From the NCBI GenBank assembly GCA_024734555.1, contig JANPWX010000360.1:778647-842646 (forward strand): DNA of 64,000 nt, given 5' to 3'. This document shows, piece by piece, positions 60,001 through 62,718 of the stretch. A program made the translations under genes and the position numbers. This DNA is from Trochalopteron elliotii (lineage: Eukaryota; Chordata; Aves; Passeriformes; Leiothrichidae). The notes under the pieces are model-generated. The model made no database searches, had not been told where the DNA came from, and saw only the letters and a program-made list of their open reading frames with translations. Every line of letters begins with the position of its first letter. Within the stretch, counting starts at the first letter, position 1.

Positions 60001-62718
60001 TAGTATTGTTCTTATGCAACTGTGGGACCTGAAAATCTACTTATAAAATAAAAGTTTTGTTTCTCATATCTGAGCAAGTATTTCTACACCTTTTCTTCTA
60101 CTGAGAACACTTAAGGGTCTCTTTCTTGAGCAACATCAATAAAATCCTGGAAGAATCATGAAGTATACTGGAGCATGGCCAATCATTTGTACCGAGCAGC
60201 TTTATAAGATAATGGACTTGTATTTACACTTCTACTTTATTTAGGAATCACATTTAAAGGAACATATGTGATATGGAATATTTCAAAATGTTACTGCACC
60301 AGAAGATTAAGAATAAATATTCCTCATAATAAAGGTAGTAATACTCCCTACACACCTTATCTTGCATGAAAATGTATTGGTATTCTAGAATAAAAATAAA
60401 CCAAAATAAATCCCTTGCTTTCAACTCATCTTAATTTCCAGACACTATGAATTTGATCTTTCAAGGTCACTTCCAACCTGGGCTGTTACAAGATTCTCTG
60501 AATATACTGAATGCACAATAACTATCTGGAGTTCTCCATTTTCATTCTATGTCTCTGCTCCCACTGACCTTACTGATTTTACTTTTGGCAGACTCTAAAT
60601 CCTAGCTAAGCTCAAAACTAAGTATTCATTTCCACTCTCTCTGACCTCCTTCATTTCTCCTTGGCCCACCTCAACCATTCTGTCTCTAGAGGACTATCAT
60701 AGGTATAGTTCAGTGTCATAGATACAGTTCAGTTAACCTGATACAGTCATAAACTCTGTTCACCTCTTACACTTTTAATTCCTATACTTATAAAATTTCA
60801 GATATTTTTACAGCTTTTTCTGTATGCAGTGCTGGACTAGAATTAGTGACCTGCTTTTCAGTAACAAAGCTGTACTTAAAAAAGAATTGCTGCTTTTTCA
60901 CAACACCATCCACATAACATTTTTTTTCATCTACTTGATTCCATCTATCCATCTTATTTTTTTCTTGCCAAGCTAGTCTTTTTGATGTTCAATATGTCCA
61001 CCCCAAGAATTTCCATTTGGCCTGTAAAAAAATGACCGTAGGATTCTTGTCAGTGAACAGTCTCTTTGTGAATTGTTAATGAGCATTCTTTACAGAAATG
61101 CTCAAAAATAAGACTTTTGTTTTATGAAAAAAGAAATCTTCACTCTTGTCCAACTTAACTTATTTAACATTCCTAACGAAAGGCATAGAACTGATTAAAT
61201 AAAGAGATGGAAATACCACAACCATTTTCTACACCTCTCTCTCCTGTTCTTAGTACTATTTGGGGTTTTTTTGTATTTTCATTTTGTATTGATAATGTAA
61301 ACATGACTCCTACAACTATAACACAGTACAAACTTGGCTTTACTGTTACTCAGCTCATATGAGCTGTTACTCAGCTTATAAATCCAAAAGAAAAGAACTT
61401 CAAATCATCCATCACTATCATACATTTGAAAATTTTCAATATAGCATTCACTTTTTTTCCAATTTTAAGATTATAAATATACAGATTTCATTCAGACAAA
61501 TACACATTTTAATTTTATCCTTTTATTTACTTAGCATAAAAAACTTGGAAGCATATTTGAAGGCAGTAACAATACACATCAACCCTACATAAAGAATCAC
61601 ATCATACTGGGGAATAGGACTCTACAATTAGTTTTAATATTAGCTATATCTGACTTCTAGATGAGTGAGAGAAGTATTCAAAGTACAGCATTTCTGAACA
61701 CACTGAAACAGCTCAGCATCTATTTTAACCTTGCTATAATGGGTCCTTTATAAAATAAGTCTGAATGCAACATCCTAACATGTTTGCCAGTATTTTTATA
61801 CTAGGTGTGCACATCTTCATACACAGTCAAAACATTCCTTCTTTTTCTTTACATATATGGACAGAACAGCAATAAAAATTCAGTTTGGGTTTTCTTTAGG
61901 ACTTGGAGACATTGTTACTCCACAGAAATGTAAACATGGAAAATTTAGACCTGACTTAATTGAATGTTACTTGTGGTATCATATTACCTAAAGCATAACT
62001 TATTTACCACAAGAGGTAGAAAGGTCTTATTTGTTGAATATGATTTTTAAAGCTGGCAGGTTTGTGTAGCAAAATTATTAGCTTGCTTTGCTTCTGATGA
62101 ACAAGCTTTTTTGAAATACAGAAAAATTCAAATAATAAATCAACATAATAGATGACAACCGTAGATATAAGTTTAATACAAAAGTTTTAGTCTAGCTAAT
62201 ATGATGTAGTTTTCTTAAAATGTTAATCAAATGTGAAAAAGCTAAAAATTTGCAAAAAAAGGTGCAAAATATCTAAAATATAGAAGTCATTGTAGAGGCC
62301 AAACTTACAGAGATATCTTAGGGATTGGGGTTTTTTTTCTCATTACCATCTTCCTGCTAACACTTTCTTACCTCTACTTATAGTAGTATGAACTAGAGAC
62401 AAGCAACATAACAGGATGCAATCTCAGTGAAAATCAACTACTTGAATTTCAACAATGAAAGAATTCATGACTGATTTTCTGCTTAGCAGGTCTCAACTTC
62501 TTGTATAATTAAAGACTAATTAAAGACTGCTGTAAAGAGTGTTTAGTCTACCTAACCTCAAATGCAACTAACATCCTGTTTCCTTTTAGAAAGAAGGAAA
62601 TATAAAAAATGCACCATCACTCACTTGTGCTGTGAATCATTCTGATCTGTAGACGGAATCGTCAAGCACTCATCATGGCCGTGGAAAAAACGTACTACAT
62701 GCCCACCAAGAAGATATC
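1..62718 (-). CDS. RYR3: Ryanodine receptor 3, partial gene (42 internal exons)
   Basis: This is the gene for a homotetrameric Ca2+ release channel of the sarcoplasmic/endoplasmic reticulum. The 42 exons join in phase into 2285 codons, close to half of the roughly 4870 residues usual for RYR3. Both ends are cut by the window. Domains in order: MIR beta-trefoil, RIH solenoid, SPRY1, RyR repeats 1 and 2, SPRY2, SPRY3, junctional solenoid with an acidic stretch, central helical solenoid. RYR3 is favoured over RYR1 and RYR2 by paralogue-specific segments such as [18 protein letters not shown] (exon 35910-36126) and [19 protein letters not shown] (exon 437-657), and by the lack of a long divergent region 2. 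In birds RYR3 is known to work with RYR1 in skeletal muscle. Introns run from 97 bp to 5926 bp, averaging near 1.4 kb, which is compact. Introns without their own entry hold nothing I recognise. Confidence 0.96.
437..657 (-). CDS. RYR3: RYR3 exon: central solenoid
   Basis: 221 bp: [20 protein letters not shown] and onward to ECLLAIC, window residues 2189-2262. [18 protein letters not shown] separates RYR3 from RYR1 (FSTTEMALALNRYLCLAV). [20 protein letters not shown] is conserved. Two donors are possible (CA/GTACGT or CAGTA/CGTATA); the first is a true GT and keeps the CxHLRP spacing of the family. Confidence 0.94.
1307..1476 (-). CDS. RYR3: RYR3 exon: central solenoid
   Basis: 170 bp: [20 protein letters not shown] and onward to RASASLDT, window residues 2133-2188. 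[40 protein letters not shown] is RYR3-like. The donor is ACA/GTACGT, phase 0. Confidence 0.95.
2073..2193 (-). CDS. RYR3: RYR3 exon: central solenoid with Val-Pro FKBP12 motif
   Basis: 121 bp: [20 protein letters not shown] then [20 protein letters not shown], window residues 2092-2132. The Val-Pro pair at 2131-2136 corresponds to the Val-Pro (RYR1) or Ile-Pro (RYR2) once proposed as the FKBP12-binding dipeptide. Later structures place FKBP nearer SPRY1 and the adjoining solenoid, so its role is debated. It ends with G of an Asp codon. Confidence 0.95.
3381..3486 (-). CDS. RYR3: RYR3 exon: acidic stretch and solenoid helix
   Basis: 106 bp. After completing Gly it encodes [20 protein letters not shown] then [15 protein letters not shown], window residues 2057-2091. 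The run of Glu followed by [25 protein letters not shown] matches RYR3 and RYR2. The acceptor is TTTTTAG and the donor CAT/GTAAGT. Confidence 0.95.
3941..4121 (-). CDS. RYR3: RYR3 exon: central solenoid
   Basis: 181 bp: [20 protein letters not shown] and onward to SQAYKRE, window residues 1997-2056. [35 protein letters not shown] is a strong RyR block. The donor is GG/GTAAGT. Plus-strand and other-frame open frames over this exon are shadows. Confidence 0.95.
4215..4765. repeat. Avian interspersed repeat with degenerate CTGGAGCAG array
   Basis: A GC-rich island inside an AT-rich intron (4122-5013). The octamer TGGAGCAG or a near match recurs at 4361, 4412, 4465, 4506, 4557, 4601 and 4647, spacing 41-53 bp, each followed by phrases like GAAGGACTGCACCCC or GGACTGTCTCCC. 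A 27-bp unit starting GAGCATGGGAAAGA is duplicated near 4650-4705. I recognise this type from bird genomes, where it occurs in many copies, probably derived from an endogenous retrovirus-like element. The class is from memory, not a search. Open frames in it are by-products. Confidence 0.6.
5014..5149 (-). CDS. RYR3: RYR3 exon: central solenoid
   Basis: 136 bp: [20 protein letters not shown] and onward to FLRFAVFAN, window residues 1951-1996. [36 protein letters not shown] is invariant in RyRs. It ends with A of a Ser codon at A/GTAAGT. Confidence 0.95.
6099..6120. repeat. (TA)n microsatellite
   Basis: An uninterrupted alternating T/A run of about 18 bases in the intron 5150-8435. Confidence 0.9.
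7220..7269. repeat. Short tandem duplication, about 24 bp x 2
   Basis: AGTGCCAAGTATTTCA then GTAAGCAA at 7220-7243 is repeated at 7244-7269 with two extra bases. A simple local duplication in the intron 5150-8435. Confidence 0.85.
8436..8539 (-). CDS. RYR3: RYR3 exon: central solenoid
   Basis: 104 bp: [20 protein letters not shown] then [15 protein letters not shown], window residues 1917-1950. [23 protein letters not shown] is a RyR signature. It was found by phase and homology, as no long frame covers it. The donor GTGACC is weaker than usual but keeps phase 0 with VVTYLAG. Confidence 0.92.
9493..9622 (-). CDS. RYR3: RYR3 exon: central solenoid, NAGNAG acceptor
   Basis: 130 bp: [20 protein letters not shown] and onward to LENSSVGL, window residues 1873-1916. 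[33 protein letters not shown] is invariant across RyRs. The acceptor reads CAGCAG, so the splice may fall at 9622 (as called, matching KSQIAFPK in mammals) or at 9625, which would add one Gln. Confidence 0.93.
11333..11447 (-). CDS. RYR3: RYR3 exon: central solenoid
   Basis: 115 bp: [20 protein letters not shown] then [18 protein letters not shown], window residues 1835-1872. This is the invariant RyR block [31 protein letters not shown], a region where RYR1 and RYR2 disease mutations cluster. The donor is CAG/GTAATT. Confidence 0.95.
13162..13435 (-). CDS. RYR3: RYR3 exon: central solenoid
   Basis: 274 bp encoding [20 protein letters not shown] and onward to LLMINGLG, window residues 1744-1834. 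[38 protein letters not shown] and [24 protein letters not shown] match RYR3 with few changes. The acceptor is GCTTTTAG and the donor GG/GTATGG. Confidence 0.96.
14362..14367 (-). terminator. Poly(A) signal AATAAA of the solo LTR
   Basis: A perfect AATAAA on the minus strand within CCAATAAACTC, placed as expected between the R and U5 parts of an LTR. It is in the same sense as RYR3 transcription, so it could in principle cause intronic polyadenylation. Confidence 0.45.
14443..14449 (-). promoter_or_regulatory. TATA-like box of the solo LTR
   Basis: TTTAAAA on the minus strand, upstream of the LTR poly(A) signal in the expected U3 position. Inferred from position and sequence only; there is no evidence that it is active. 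Confidence 0.4.
17039..17176 (-). CDS. RYR3: RYR3 exon: acidic and lysine-rich linker
   Basis: 138 bp, window residues 1698-1743. It starts [20 protein letters not shown] and ends [10 protein letters not shown]. It has two acidic runs around a basic YKIKGPPK segment, as in mammalian RYR3. The run of GAA/GAG codons makes it the least conserved of the downstream exons and a likely disordered linker. Confidence 0.92.
17177..20908 (-). other. RYR3 intron, 3732 bp
   Basis: AT-rich. A stretch at about 18060-18380 is purine-rich on the plus strand. The 96-codon minus frame there is a phenylalanine- and leucine-rich by-product of that composition. Nothing else recognised. Confidence 0.8.
20909..21011 (-). 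CDS. RYR3: RYR3 exon: solenoid
   Basis: 103 bp: [20 protein letters not shown] then [14 protein letters not shown], window residues 1663-1697. It matches the INMLLNF...CP.PEEIR.EL..FH.DLL.HCG segment of RYR3. The donor is GTG/GTGAGT, with a Gly codon split across the next intron. Confidence 0.94.
21276..21476 (-). CDS. RYR3: RYR3 exon: solenoid after region 3
   Basis: 201 bp (67 codons, phase 0 at both ends): [20 protein letters not shown] and onward to [10 protein letters not shown], window residues 1596-1662. [22 protein letters not shown] and FRSPPQEQ are RyR signatures. The initial Met is internal, preceded by acceptor CCTAG. Confidence 0.95.
21692..21758 (-). mobile_element. CR1 LINE 3'-end fragment
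   Basis: The plus strand reads like the reverse complement of the avian CR1 tail: TTGGATTGGAAGGGCCATTT followed by AAAGATCACCTGGTATAACCC. It is short, diverged and 5'-truncated, as is usual for CR1. It lies in the intron between exons 21276-21476 and 21981-22782. Confidence 0.6.
21981..22782 (-). CDS. RYR3: RYR3 exon: junctional solenoid and acidic divergent region 3
   Basis: This is the largest exon here, 802 bp, window residues 1329-1595. It starts [20 protein letters not shown], includes ALCSHVD.SQLFF and [15 protein letters not shown] [18 protein letters not shown], then [20 protein letters not shown]. Near the end it turns acidic ([20 protein letters not shown]), the divergent region 3 that varies most between RyR isoforms and is far more acidic in RYR1. 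It ends [13 protein letters not shown] at CAG/GTGACT. A single large exon here is normal for RyR genes. Confidence 0.96.
23838..24064 (-). CDS. RYR3: RYR3 exon: end of SPRY3, start of junctional solenoid
   Basis: 227 bp encoding [20 protein letters not shown] and onward to MALHIPEEN, window residues 1253-1328. [21 protein letters not shown]....[13 protein letters not shown] is conserved. It ends with AG of an Arg codon before GTACAT. Confidence 0.95.
24454..24540 (-). CDS. RYR3: RYR3 exon: SPRY3
   Basis: 87 bp (29 codons, phase 0 at both ends): [20 protein letters not shown] then IQFELGKLK, window residues 1224-1252. VEPNTK.FPA.F..PT...IQFELGK is a RyR signature. It is too short to show as a 60-codon frame and was found by homology and splice phase. 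Confidence 0.94.
24541..26249 (-). other. RYR3 intron, 1709 bp
   Basis: No repeat, RNA gene or exon recognised. The same holds for the neighbouring introns 22783-23837, 24065-24453, 26416-26972 and 27134-27496. Confidence 0.8.
26250..26415 (-). CDS. RYR3: RYR3 exon: SPRY3
   Basis: 166 bp encoding [20 protein letters not shown] and onward to GRELGTCYQ, window residues 1169-1223. [12 protein letters not shown] and [18 protein letters not shown] are conserved SPRY3 strands. The open frame extends about 20 codons upstream of the acceptor without homology. Confidence 0.95.
26973..27133 (-). CDS. RYR3: RYR3 exon: SPRY3
   Basis: 161 bp encoding [20 protein letters not shown] and onward to ERGRVHE, window residues 1115-1168. 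[18 protein letters not shown] and [10 protein letters not shown] are the opening strands of the third SPRY domain. The donor is AAG/GTATGG with a split Ser codon. Confidence 0.95.
27497..27533 (-). CDS. RYR3: RYR3 micro-exon in divergent region 2
   Basis: Only 37 bp (one base completing Arg, then 12 codons): [12 protein letters not shown], window residues 1103-1114. The acceptor is TTGTAG/A and the donor ACA/GTAAGT. Phase demands this frame, because the upstream exon ends CG and the next starts TAT TTT TAC in phase 0. It stands in for the long region-2 insert of RYR1 and RYR2. No overlapping open frame of 60 codons marks it, so gene finders could skip it. Confidence 0.85.
28245..28429 (-). 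CDS. RYR3: RYR3 exon: SPRY2-SPRY3 linker, start of divergent region 2
   Basis: 185 bp encoding [20 protein letters not shown] and onward to SSDVFQK, window residues 1041-1102. [33 protein letters not shown] matches RYR3. The end of the exon enters divergent region 2, where RYR1 and RYR2 carry a long insert that RYR3 lacks. The donor reads CG/GTTAGA, a weak site supported by frame and homology. Confidence 0.9.
29599..29807 (-). CDS. RYR3: RYR3 exon: SPRY2
   Basis: 209 bp encoding [20 protein letters not shown] and onward to VPKNHPHIK, window residues 972-1040. [11 protein letters not shown]...[31 protein letters not shown] is RYR3-like throughout. The polypyrimidine acceptor contains a CAAA-type run on the plus strand. 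Confidence 0.95.
29808..31342 (-). other. RYR3 intron, 1535 bp
   Basis: It contains a T16 run and three repeats of ACCTCTAAA near 30470-30505. Overlapping open frames of 61-104 codons at 30536-31089 on both strands match no family I know. Confidence 0.75.
30244..30259. repeat. Homopolymer T run
   Basis: About 16 consecutive T in the intron 29808-31342. No attached retroelement body is recognisable. Confidence 0.85.
31343..31517 (-). CDS. RYR3: RYR3 exon: SPRY2
   Basis: 175 bp encoding [20 protein letters not shown] and onward to ADFAIEN, window residues 913-971. [26 protein letters not shown] is a classic SPRY strand pattern. It ends with G of a Gly codon, which GT completes at 29807. Confidence 0.95.
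32172..32377 (-). CDS. RYR3: RYR3 exon: SPRY2
   Basis: 206 bp encoding [20 protein letters not shown] and onward to FVFEGSK, window residues 845-912. The second SPRY core is visible: [20 protein letters not shown] and [24 protein letters not shown]2 is implicated in coupling to surface Ca2+ channels in the RyR family. The donor GTCAGT is weaker than its neighbours, but the next exon continues KGQCWHQGS exactly. Confidence 0.94.
32475..32622 (-). CDS. RYR3: RYR3 exon: RyR repeat 2
   Basis: 148 bp encoding [20 protein letters not shown] and onward to SIEPPDQEI, window residues 795-844. NPRLVPY.LLDE.TK.SNRDSL.EAVRT closes RyR repeat 2 and leads into SPRY2. Only 97 bp separate it from the following exon at 32172-32377, the shortest intron here. 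Confidence 0.95.
33068..33227 (-). CDS. RYR3: RYR3 exon: RyR repeat 2
   Basis: 160 bp, window residues 742-794, from [20 protein letters not shown] to [12 protein letters not shown]. It holds [15 protein letters not shown] and [19 protein letters not shown], the second RyR repeat. The open frame runs further upstream, but homology stops at the TTACAG acceptor. Confidence 0.95.
33228..34570 (-). other. RYR3 intron, 1343 bp
   Basis: Nothing recognisable. The same applies to 36127-37870 (which has a 15-bp near-duplication AGCAATATTAG near 36912-36940), 38064-39168 and 39411-40030. Confidence 0.75.
34571..34654 (-). CDS. RYR3: RYR3 exon: RyR repeat 1-2 junction
   Basis: 84 bp. It completes the Lys codon and then encodes [20 protein letters not shown] then KKVKLPK, window residues 714-741. 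LLALGCH closes the first RyR repeat. The donor is AA/GTATGT. Confidence 0.94.
35084..35187 (-). CDS. RYR3: RYR3 exon: RyR repeat 1
   Basis: 104 bp encoding [20 protein letters not shown] then [14 protein letters not shown], window residues 679-713. HPCLV.F..LP..E..YNLQMS.ETLKT is conserved in RyR repeat 1. It ends with AA of a split Lys codon before GTGAGA. Confidence 0.95.
35608..35712 (-). CDS. RYR3: RYR3 exon: RyR repeat 1
   Basis: 105 bp (35 codons, phase 0 at both ends) encoding [20 protein letters not shown] then [15 protein letters not shown], window residues 644-678. The pattern ...LAENIHELW...I..GWTYG is the defining RyR repeat signature (first of four; the second pair lies outside the window). 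Confidence 0.95.
35910..36126 (-). CDS. RYR3: RYR3 exon: end of SPRY1 and linker
   Basis: 217 bp, window residues 572-643. It starts [20 protein letters not shown] and ends [10 protein letters not shown]. The linker [20 protein letters not shown] then [13 protein letters not shown] is the stretch that best separates RYR3 from RYR1 and RYR2, and it matches RYR3. The exon starts at the acceptor, not at the first Met of the open frame. Confidence 0.96.
37871..38063 (-). CDS. RYR3: RYR3 exon: SPRY1
   Basis: 193 bp encoding [20 protein letters not shown] and onward to VVSLSAGV, window residues 508-571. It contains the SPRY strand pattern [21 protein letters not shown]. The donor AA/GTAAGT splits a Lys codon completed in the exon at 35910-36126. 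Confidence 0.95.
39169..39410 (-). CDS. RYR3: RYR3 exon: SPRY1
   Basis: 242 bp, window residues 427-507, from [20 protein letters not shown] to [11 protein letters not shown]. It carries the first SPRY beta-sandwich ([15 protein letters not shown], and the glycine-rich [20 protein letters not shown] loop). SPRY1 lies near the FKBP-binding face in known RyR structures. The sequence is nearly identical to mammalian RYR3. Confidence 0.96.
40031..40164 (-). CDS. RYR3: RYR3 exon: N-terminal solenoid
   Basis: 134 bp encoding [20 protein letters not shown] and onward to RLINDVT, window residues 382-426. [27 protein letters not shown] marks the solenoid just before SPRY1. It ends with AG of the Ser that starts SIRPNIF in the next exon. 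Confidence 0.94.
40165..42606 (-). other. RYR3 intron, 2442 bp
   Basis: No mobile element or gene recognised. Short open frames on both strands lack any family signature. Confidence 0.8.
42607..42725 (-). CDS. RYR3: RYR3 exon: N-terminal solenoid
   Basis: 119 bp encoding [20 protein letters not shown] and onward to [10 protein letters not shown], window residues 343-381. [15 protein letters not shown] is invariant among RyRs. The acceptor is CATATAG and the donor AAG/GTATGT. Confidence 0.94.
43046..43109. repeat. Perfect 25-bp inverted repeat (hairpin)
   Basis: Arms 43046-43070 and 43085-43109 are exact reverse complements (outer end TTTTTTTACAGTGGAGTA, inner end TTCAACA) around a 14-base loop. 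The surrounding intron 42726-43531 shows no other repeat. It could be a MITE remnant, a template-switch product or an RNA hairpin. No family recognised. Confidence 0.9.
43319..43423. repeat. A/C-rich simple sequence (CAAA-like)
   Basis: About 100 bases almost free of G and T, made of CAAA, CCAAA and A-runs, in the intron 42726-43531. The plus-strand open frame over it is compositional and not a gene. Confidence 0.85.
43532..43627 (-). CDS. RYR3: RYR3 exon: RIH helical domain
   Basis: 96 bp encoding [20 protein letters not shown] then [12 protein letters not shown], window residues 311-342. [21 protein letters not shown] is a RyR solenoid signature. Both exon edges split Ala or Gly codons in the same phase as the neighbouring exons. 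Confidence 0.94.
45241..45379 (-). CDS. RYR3: RYR3 exon: RIH helical domain
   Basis: 139 bp encoding [20 protein letters not shown] and onward to ILNLLYKLL, window residues 264-310. The helical segment LNCIDRL..Y..AAHFA..A is conserved across all three RyRs. It leaves with one base of an Ala codon. The donor is TTAG/GTAAGT. Confidence 0.94.
46348..46516 (-). CDS. RYR3: RYR3 exon: start of RIH helical domain
   Basis: 169 bp. The acceptor is CTCATAG, and the exon begins by completing Ser then [20 protein letters not shown]. Window residues 208-263 end [14 protein letters not shown]. The [18 protein letters not shown] string is a strong RyR signature. The open frame continues upstream of the acceptor without homology, so the splice site rather than the first Met marks the exon edge. 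Confidence 0.94.
47777..47898 (-). CDS. RYR3: RYR3 exon: N-terminal domain
   Basis: 122 bp encoding [20 protein letters not shown] and onward to GLFSHFI, window residues 167-207. EGHMDD is invariant in RyR N-terminal domains. It ends with AG of a Ser codon completed in the exon at 46348-46516. The donor is AAG/GTAGTT. Confidence 0.94.
47899..51724 (-). other. RYR3 intron, 3826 bp
   Basis: It carries the A/C-rich stretch at 49395-49492 and a short (GAT)n near 50901. A moderately GC-richer patch at 49550-49800 could be an old repeat but I cannot name it. Confidence 0.75.
49395..49492. repeat. A/C-rich simple sequence
   Basis: A run of A13 and CAAA/CCAAA units in the intron 47899-51724. It resembles the stretch at 43319-43423 and may be an old poly(A) tail that drifted. 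Confidence 0.85.
51725..51898 (-). CDS. RYR3: RYR3 exon: end of beta-trefoil
   Basis: 174 bp (58 codons, phase 0 at both ends), window residues 109-166, from [20 protein letters not shown] to RLGPLKRK. It carries the conserved [20 protein letters not shown] segment of the RyR N-terminal domain. The acceptor is CTCCTTAG and the donor AAG/GTAATG. It lies between the two longest introns in the window. Confidence 0.94.
52508..52531. repeat. (AAAT)n short microsatellite
   Basis: TTTATTTAAATAAATAAATA in the longest intron. Simple sequence only. Confidence 0.7.
53751..53802. repeat. A/C-rich simple sequence
   Basis: AATAATAGTAAACAACAAAA followed by ACCCCAAACCAACCAAACAA-type sequence in the intron 51899-57824. 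A third stretch of the same type as at 43319 and 49395. Confidence 0.7.
55620..55722 (+). mobile_element. CR1 LINE 3'-end fragment
   Basis: It contains GGCTGGACTAGATGGTTTTC then CAGGGTCCTTCTCAATCAGA and ATTCTATTAG, matching the CR1 3' untranslated end (GGCTGGACTAGATGATCT...CCTTCCAACC...ATTCTATGATT). Orientation is plus, antisense to RYR3. The left edge is approximate. Confidence 0.65.
56570..56755 (+). mobile_element. Possible decayed CR1 reverse-transcriptase fragment
   Basis: An open stretch reads ...[17 protein letters not shown]..., resembling the CR1 reverse-transcriptase motif in which GVPQGSVLGP..F..FINDL precedes the FADDT catalytic box. The DNA ATTCTTATCAATGATTTG resembles the CR1 phrase ATCTTCATCAATGATCTG. 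No catalytic box is visible downstream. It is weak and could be chance. Confidence 0.3.
57825..57981 (-). CDS. RYR3: RYR3 exon: MIR / beta-trefoil
   Basis: 157 bp encoding [20 protein letters not shown] and onward to FCFRASK, window residues 57-108. The motif [16 protein letters not shown] is the MIR-repeat signature of RyR and IP3 receptors. The donor is AAG/GTAAAT. The exon ends in phase 0 before ELKEKQ of the next exon, nearly 6 kb away. Confidence 0.94.
58079..58108. repeat. (TA)n microsatellite, interrupted
   Basis: An alternating TA run of about 30 bases, interrupted once by AAA, in the intron 57982-58861, less than 100 bp upstream of exon 57825-57981 in the direction of transcription. 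Confidence 0.9.
58862..58936 (-). CDS. RYR3: RYR3 exon: N-terminal beta-trefoil
   Basis: 75 bp between CTCTAG and GTACTG. It encodes [20 protein letters not shown] then PLRI, window residues 32-56. The ARSLWR.E.LRI.WSGS string that runs into the next exon is a RyR hallmark. It enters with one base of a split Lys codon and leaves with AG of a split Ser codon, and both match the neighbours. Confidence 0.93.
60445..60505 (+). mobile_element. CR1 LINE 3'-end fragment
   Basis: GATCTTTCAAGGTCACTTCC then AACCTGGGCTGTTACAAGATTCTCTG matches the last bases of CR1 (...GAGGTCCCTTCCAACCTGG...ATTCTATG). It lies in the intron 58937-62624, plus orientation. Confidence 0.6.
61343..61381. repeat. Short tandem duplication, 21 bp x 2
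   Basis: CTGTTACTCAGCTCAT at 61343 recurs at 61364 as CTGTTACTCAGCTTAT. The spacer of the first copy forms the small palindrome CTCATATGAG. Confidence 0.8.
62625..62718 (-). CDS. RYR3: RYR3 exon: N-terminal beta-trefoil (MIR)
   Basis: First exon of the gene in the window, 94 bp. It opens with two bases of a split codon and ends CACAA before GTGAGT. Window residues 1-31 read [20 protein letters not shown] and onward to DSQH. The [15 protein letters not shown] core is the conserved start of the second N-terminal beta-trefoil of RyR (about residue 200-215 of the protein). The upstream partner exon is not in the window. Confidence 0.93.

Larger units (their letters stand above)
58937..62624 (-). 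other. RYR3 intron, 3688 bp
   Basis: It holds a CR1 tail (60445-60505) and a 21-bp tandem duplication (61343-61381). No exon or RNA gene recognised. Confidence 0.8.

Noticed and set aside
1..62718. The gene could be RYR1 or RYR2
   Set aside because: Paralogue-specific stretches (the linker after SPRY1, [30 protein letters not shown], short region 2) match RYR3. RYR2-type residues (such as SATDMALALNRYLCTA) and RYR1-type inserts are absent.
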